Source: Bacillota bacterium
GTDB lineage: Bacteria > Bacillota > Sulfobacillia > JAJZYS01 > JAJYTV01
NCBI GenBank assembly: GCA_021792885.1
Contig: JAJYTV010000150.1
Location: 1 to 5,483 of the forward strand
DNA length: 5,483 nucleotides
Reading direction: 5' to 3'
This document shows positions 3,835 to 5,483 of this stretch, piece after piece (the stretch's first letter is position 1; each line of letters begins with the position of its first letter). The position numbers were made by a program, and so were the translations under genes. The notes beneath the pieces were generated by a model. That model was not told the DNA's origin. It did not search any database and saw nothing but the letters and a program-made list of their open reading frames with translations.

Positions 3835-5483
3835 CTAAAGCGCCTCCCGGACCGCCTTTGCGGCCTCCACCATGTTGCGCAGGGACGGCAGGACCTCCTC
3901 GAAGCGGCGGGTTTTCAGACCGCAATCCGGGTTTACCCAGAGTTTCCCGCTGCCCAGGACGCCCGCCGCGGCGCGCAGCGCCTGGGCCATCTCCTCGGCG
4001 CCCGGCACGCGCGGCGAGTGGATGTCGTAGACGCCAGGGCCGATCTCGTTCGGGTAGGAGAAGCGCGAGAACGCCTCGAGAAGCTCCATGCCGGAGCGGG
4101 CCGCCTCGATCGAGATCACGTCCGCGTCGAGCGCGGCGATCGCCTCGACGATGTCGTTGAACTCGGAGTAGCACATGTGGCTGTGGATCTGCGTCTCGTC
4201 CCGCACGCCGGAGGTGGCGAGCCGGAACGCCTCGGTCGCCCAGCGCAGGTAGTCCTCCCGCTCCTCGCGGCGCAGGGGCATCCCCTCGCGGAAGGCGGGC
4301 TCGTCAATCTGGATCGCCCGGATGCCCGCCGCCTCGAGGTCCACCACCTCGTCGCGGATCGCGAGCGCGATCTGCTTCGCCGTCTGCTCGCGCGGCTGGT
4401 CGTCGCGGGCGAAGGACCACTGCAGGATCGTCACGGGCCCCGTGAGCATGCCCTTCACCGGCTGCTCGGTGAGCGACTGCGCGTAGGCGGACCAGCGCAC
4501 CGTCATCGGCGCGGGCCGGTAGACGTCGCCGTAGATGATCGGCGGCTTCACGCAGCGCGTGCCGTAGCTTTGCACCCAGCCGTTCCCGGTCGAGGCGAAA
4601 CCCCCGAGCTGCTCGCCGAAGTACTCGACCATGTCGTTGCGCTCGGCTTCCCCGTGCACGAGGAGGTCGAGGCCGATCTCCTCCTGCAGCCGGATCACCC
4701 GCTCGATCTCCGCCCGGATGCCCTCCTCGTAGGCCCCGGCGCCGATCTCCCCGCGCCGCATCTGCGCCCGCAGGCTGCGCAGCTCCTGGGTCTGGGGGAA
4801 GGAGCCGATCGTCGTCGTCGGCAGCGCGGGCAGAGGGAGGCGGCGCGCCTGGGCCCCACGGCGCACGTCGCCGGGGCTCTGGCGCCGGCTGTCCTTTGCG
4901 GTGAGCGCGGCGAGCCGCGCCCGCACCTCGGGGTGCACGGCGCGCGGCGACGACGCGCGTCCCTCCTGCACGCGGTCGCTCTCGGCGAGCGCCTCCTCCT
5001 CCCCGCCCCCGAGCGCACGCCGCAGCGTCTCGACCTCCCCGAGCTTCTGGCGGGCGAATGCGAGCCAGCCGCGCAGTTCAGGATCGAGCGCCGTCTCGGC
5101 TCCGAGGTCGATCGGCACGTGCAGAAGAGAGCAGGAGGGCGCGACGAGCACCCGCTCCTCGCCGAGCACATCCGCCGCGCGGCGCAGGTGGGCGAGCGAG
5201 CGGCGCAGGTCGGTGCGCCAGACGTTGTGGCCGTCGACGACCCCGAGCGAGAGCCGAAGGCCAGGCGCCACCTGTTGCGCGAGCGCTGCGTCGAGATCCT
5301 GCGGCGCGCGCACGAGGTCGAGGTGCAGGATGTCGATCGGCAGCGAGAGCGCGAGCTGAAGGTCCTCGCCGTAGCTCGCGAAGTAGCTCGCGAGCAGGAG
5401 GCGCAGCTTCGGCGCCGCCGCGCGCAGGGCGGCGAAGCTGCGACGCAGCGCGCCGCGTTCCGCCTCGCCGAGGCCGGTCGCGA
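3835..5483 (-). CDS. metE: Cobalamin-independent methionine synthase, N-terminus cut by window
   Basis: MetE (EC 2.1.1.14) is a cytoplasmic zinc enzyme that moves the methyl group of 5-methyltetrahydropteroyl-triglutamate to homocysteine, the last step of methionine synthesis. The frame is open to the right edge, so about 548 residues are present out of roughly 750 in the Escherichia coli enzyme; the ATG at 5313 is internal. The remaining N-terminal domain shows LASYFASYGEDL, DILHLDLVRAPQD and GVVDGHNVWR. The catalytic domain opens with TTTIGSFPQT. The zinc ligands are all present: His and Cys of HMCYSEFND (4177-4179 and 4171-4173), Glu of ISIEAARSG (4105-4107) and Cys of NPDCGLKTR (3922-3924). 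The homocysteine-site Asp of QIDEPAF (4303-4305) and the YDIHSPR motif are also intact. It looks functional. It has no clear terminator after it; the riboswitch promoter follows on the same strand. Confidence 0.97.
   Translation of the reverse strand, partial: ATGLGEAERGALRRSFAALRAAAPKLRLLLASYFASYGEDLQLALSLPIDILHLDLVRAPQDLDAALAQQVAPGLRLSLGVVDGHNVWRTDLRRSLAHLRRAADVLGEERVLVAPSCSLLHVPIDLGAETALDPELRGWLAFARQKLGEVETLRRALGGGEEEALAESDRVQEGRASSPRAVHPEVRARLAALTAKDSRRQSPGDVRRGAQARRLPLPALPTTTIGSFPQTQELRSLRAQMRRGEIGAGAYEEGIRAEIERVIRLQEEIGLDLLVHGEAERNDMVEYFGEQLGGFASTGNGWVQSYGTRCVKPPIIYGDVYRPAPMTVRWSAYAQSLTEQPVKGMLTGPVTILQWSFARDDQPREQTAKQIALAIRDEVVDLEAAGIRAIQIDEPAFREGMPLRREEREDYLRWATEAFRLATSGVRDETQIHSHMCYSEFNDIVEAIAALDADVISIEAARSGMELLEAFSRFSYPNEIGPGVYDIHSPRVPGAEEMAQALRAAAGVLGSGKLWVNPDCGLKTRRFEEVLPSLRNMVEAAKAVREAL

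Noticed and set aside
3835..5313. metE starting at ATG 5313, as a short MetE
   Set aside because: Typical MetE sequence (LASYFASYGEDL, DILHLDLV) continues in frame to the window edge, so this ATG is internal.

Overview
This is a GC-rich bacterial window of about 5.5 kb. Six protein-coding regions are supported. From left to right they are the end of a Flp-type pilin gene (+), a LysR-family regulator (-), an unknown lipoprotein (+), a small polytopic membrane protein (-), an unknown exported protein (-), and most of metE (-), which runs off the right edge. The strong G/C bias at third codon positions, the Flp pilin and a c-di-GMP-I (GEMM) riboswitch would fit a high-GC deltaproteobacterial-type lineage (Desulfobacterota or Myxococcota). 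That placement is an inference; nothing here fixes the taxon.

Left part (1-2130). The pilin tail and the LysR gene converge on a long hairpin at 207-246, probably a shared terminator. LysR and the lipoprotein gene diverge from a 269-bp gap (1159-1427) that holds short dyads but no promoter I can define. The lipoprotein gene converges with the membrane-protein gene on a second, perfect hairpin at 2094-2121, followed by a T-run on the minus strand.

Right part (2136-5483, all minus strand). metE ends at 3835. About 40 bases beyond its stop there is a good sigma70-type promoter (TGGACA, 17 nt, TAAGAT). It is followed at once by an RNA that matches the c-di-GMP-I aptamer base for base in its conserved core, then a terminator-like hairpin, then the unknown exported protein and the membrane protein. 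This is the most interesting part of the window: a second-messenger-controlled unit for two proteins I do not recognise. The junction between these two proteins (about 2650-2681) is abnormal. Codon bias moves from one reading frame to another with no stop in the first and no standard start in the second. This could be a frameshift, a single-base sequence error that splits one fused gene, or a non-standard start.

c-di-GMP commonly controls pili and the cell surface, so the pilin at the left edge and the riboswitch unit may belong to the same surface or biofilm programme. The two are not adjacent and this is only a suggestion. metE is ordinary methionine biosynthesis.
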